NCBI GenBank assembly: GCA_035940955.1
Contig: DASZEJ010000175.1
Coordinates: 1-13,953 of the forward strand
Direction of reading: 5' to 3'
DNA length: 13,953 nt
DNA from: CADCVT01 sp035940955
GTDB lineage: Bacteria > Actinomycetota > Thermoleophilia > Solirubrobacterales > Solirubrobacteraceae
In this document: piece after piece, positions 12,419 through 13,953 of the stretch
Layout: each line of letters begins with the position of its first letter
Position numbering within the stretch: position 1 is the stretch's first letter
The notes under the pieces: generated by a model
What the model saw: only the letters and a program-made list of their open reading frames with translations
The model's database searches: none
What the model was told of the DNA's origin: nothing
Made by a program: the position numbers and the translations under genes

Positions 12419-13695
12419 ACCGCCAGCCAGACCGTCCGGCCGCCCGCCGCGGCCCGGGCGCGCTCGTTCTCCCACCCGGTGCGCGGGGCGCCGCAGCCGG
12501 CCGGGGGGTCGTCGCCGCGGCGGACCCGGCGGGTCACCGTGAAGGACCCGTCGGGGGCGCGGCAGACGAAGCGGCGCTTCTCGCGGCACGGCTCGGCGAC
12601 CCAGCGGCCGTCGGCCGGGCGCTGGGCGGCGCACGACGCGCCGACGTCCTGACCCTTCGCCCAGCTCCACACCAGCGCGTCGTGCCGGTCGCCGCCCGCG
12701 GCGAGCTGGTCGAAGCCGAGCAGGTCGACGCCGCAGCGCACCATCTCGCGCGCGGTCGCGGCGTCGATGCCGTCGTCGCGCTCGGCGGCGCCCGCGTTCG
12801 ACGCCGCCGACGTCAGCCAGGTGTCGTCCTCGAAGTAGCGCACGATCCTCGCGTCGTACTCCGCCCGCGTGAAGTCGGCGTGGCAGGAGAAGTCGCGCGG
12901 GCGGGTCTCGCGGTGCGTCGACCAGCCGAACGACACCCGGCGCCACGCCGCCCCGTCGCCGCAGTTGCTCACGATGACCACCTGCCGGCCGGCGGCCAGC
13001 ACGTCCGCCCGCGTGCGGTCGAGCGGCAGGTCGACGCACTCGCCCGGCGCGCCGCTCGGCCGGTACAGCAGGTCGCCGAGCTGCGCCTCGATCACCGCCG
13101 CGGCGGCGTCCGAGCCCTCCGCGCCGCGCAGCTGGTTCTCGAGGTACAGCAGGAGGACCTGGCGGGGATGGTCGCGCAGCCAGCGGGCGATCGGCGGCAG
13201 CGTCTCGGCGAGCGGCTTCTCCACCGAGCACCCCGCGCCGCCCTCGGCGTGGCAGACGACCGGCGCCATCCCGCCGGCGCGCGCGCTCGGGAACCAGTGG
13301 AGGTCGAGCTCGAGCGACCGCACGTCGACCCGCAGCTGGTGGACGAGCGAGAGCTGCTGGTTGGAGTCCGTCACCGACACCGCCGGCCCCATCTCGGCGA
13401 TGCTGTTGAACGAGTTGTGGGTCCCGAGCCACGGCGCGTCGCGCAGCGGCACGCCGTCGCCGAGCGCGTGCTGGAACGCCAGGGCGCGGTGCGTCCACGA
13501 CCGCTCGTACGCGGCGACCGCCGGCTCGTGGTCGGCGGTCAGCGCGGCGGCGTCGCGGCTGACGACGTCGGCGCCGTGGCACGCGGTCGTCTGCACCTGC
13601 GGCCCGAGCGGCGCGCAGTCGTCGCCGTAGTCGGCCGCGGCCGGGGCGGCGAGGACGGCGAGCAGCGCGACGGCGGCGGCGAGCGTGCGGCGCAT
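12412..13695 (-). CDS. Secreted PI-PLC-like phosphodiesterase
   Basis: A 427-aa exported protein with signal peptide (MRRTLAAAVALLAVLAAPAAA, cleavage near residue 21). The catalytic domain (about 85-335) has the PLC-like TIM-barrel landmarks: WLGTHNSFNS (89-98, catalytic His93), LELDLHW (128-134, acidic metal/catalytic residues Glu129 and Asp131) and VCHAEG (147-152, second His149). Several cysteines suggest disulfides. A C-terminal part (about 343-427) has WSWAKG, DGRWVAEPC and RRFVCR, reminiscent of the tail of fungal and actinobacterial PLC-like proteins and of a reduced C-type-lectin pattern, then ends GRTVWLAVG. The likely substrate is phosphatidylinositol or a related lipid, but this is family-level inference. 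It is monocistronic and faces modC. Confidence 0.85.
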   Translation of the reverse strand: MRRTLAAAVALLAVLAAPAAADYGDDCAPLGPQVQTTACHGADVVSRDAAALTADHEPAVAAYERSWTHRALAFQHALGDGVPLRDAPWLGTHNSFNSIAEMGPAVSVTDSNQQLSLVHQLRVDVRSLELDLHWFPSARAGGMAPVVCHAEGGAGCSVEKPLAETLPPIARWLRDHPRQVLLLYLENQLRGAEGSDAAAAVIEAQLGDLLYRPSGAPGECVDLPLDRTRADVLAAGRQVVIVSNCGDGAAWRRVSFGWSTHRETRPRDFSCHADFTRAEYDARIVRYFEDDTWLTSAASNAGAAERDDGIDAATAREMVRCGVDLLGFDQLAAGGDRHDALVWSWAKGQDVGASCAAQRPADGRWVAEPCREKRRFVCRAPDGSFTVTRRVRRGDDPPAGCGAPRTGWENERARAAAGGRTVWLAVG

Positions 13696-13841
13696 GCCGC
13701 TTCAACGGCCTCGCGGCCGGGAACTGGCGAAGACGCCGCGCGGCGCCGGGTTCGGGATCCGTCGCGGCCGTGCAAGATCCGTTGCAGTTGCAGGGCTTTC
13801 ACGTCCTCGCCCGCTAGATGATCGATTCCGATTGGCCGGTG
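13696..13841. other. Intergenic region between phosphodiesterase and transposase, probable IS end
   Basis: No gene is apparent in this 146-bp stretch. It contains a small CGGCC-TCGC-GGCCG hairpin (13706-13719), two copies of GATCCGT (13756-13762 and 13776-13782), and a tandem TTGCAG TTGCAG (13782-13793). The outer end of the IS element to the right must lie somewhere here, and the promoter of the phosphodiesterase gene must lie near its left side. I cannot identify a definite terminal inverted repeat because the other end is outside the window. Confidence 0.35.
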
Positions 13842-13953
13842 TCAGTGGTCGTAGGCGATGAGGCTGCGGTCCGAGGTGCCGGCCAGCTGGTTGTGGCGTA
13901 GCGCGGCGGCGAGGGCGAGCAGGCGGATGGTGATGCGGGACATCAACCCGGGC
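13842..13953 (-). CDS. Transposase C-terminus, IS982-like (partial)
   Basis: Only the last ~36 codons of a minus-strand gene are present; the rest lies beyond the window. They end with RLLALAAALRHNQLAGTSDR and then SLIAYDH before TGA at 13844-13842. This closely matches the C-terminal ending I recall for actinobacterial IS982-family transposases (ALTAAIWHN...RSLxAYDH type). Those enzymes are DDE recombinases that move the IS by cutting its terminal repeats. The usual Trp-His-Asn is Arg-His-Asn here, a small deviation. Whether the element is intact cannot be judged. The family call rests on this short tail only. Confidence 0.7.
   Translation of the reverse strand, partial: PGLMSRITIRLLALAAALRHNQLAGTSDRSLIAYDH

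Noticed and set aside
13539..13802. Minus-strand frame starting MKALQLQRIL
   Set aside because: It overlaps the signal-peptide region of the phosphodiesterase gene in another frame and is Arg/Ser/Pro-rich without any domain.

Overview
This is a very GC-rich bacterial window with GTG starts, 4-base gene overlaps, C/G-ending codons and several apparently leaderless promoters. That fits a high-GC actinobacterium. The mix of a stand-alone MreB, a MoxR/DUF58/VWA cluster and a MerR-type/TOBE regulator in front of modABC would suit the Thermoleophilia (Solirubrobacter/Conexibacter/Patulibacter-like), but the lineage is an inference. No rRNA, tRNA or CRISPR array was found.

Layout: (1) 1-188 is non-coding, with a perfect 16-bp inverted repeat, a row of GC-rich hairpins and a -10 element. 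(2) 189-3104 is a three-gene cluster of MoxR ATPase, DUF58 protein and BatA-like VWA membrane protein. A pair of inverted repeats lies between the last two. (3) 3137-6816 holds six accessory genes, none assigned to a specific function. They are a 420-aa protein with a Cys/His cluster, a convergent 197-aa protein sharing its stop palindrome, a winged-helix regulator divergent from the 197-aa gene, a small MerR/excisionase-type HTH protein, and two closely spaced genes, the second encoding a two-helix membrane protein. (4) 6867-7919 is a stand-alone mreB, facing a secreted lytic transglycosylase (8741-7932, minus). (5) 8742-9439 holds two small genes, a hairpin between them and a near-perfect palindrome. 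(6) 9440-12408 is a molybdate operon: MerR-HTH/TOBE regulator, ModA lipoprotein, ModB permease and ModC ATPase, with overlapping junctions throughout. (7) 12412-13695 (minus) encodes a secreted PI-PLC-like phosphodiesterase. (8) 13842-13953 (minus) is the C-terminal end of an IS982-like transposase cut by the window edge.

How the genes work together: the molybdate operon is self-contained. ModA captures oxyanion outside the membrane, ModBC imports it, and the HTH-TOBE protein probably senses it and controls the operon through the 19-bp palindrome in front of it. MoxR, DUF58 and VWA proteins usually act together as a chaperone-like complex. MreB and the lytic transglycosylase both relate to cell-wall growth but are convergent, so they are not co-transcribed. 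The accessory block is the least explained part. Its centre is a 25-bp intergenic region at 4990-5014 that carries a symmetric -10 element (TAGTGTA, readable on both strands) overlapped by a perfect 17-bp palindrome. This looks like a compact switch controlling the 197-aa gene and the winged-helix gene together.
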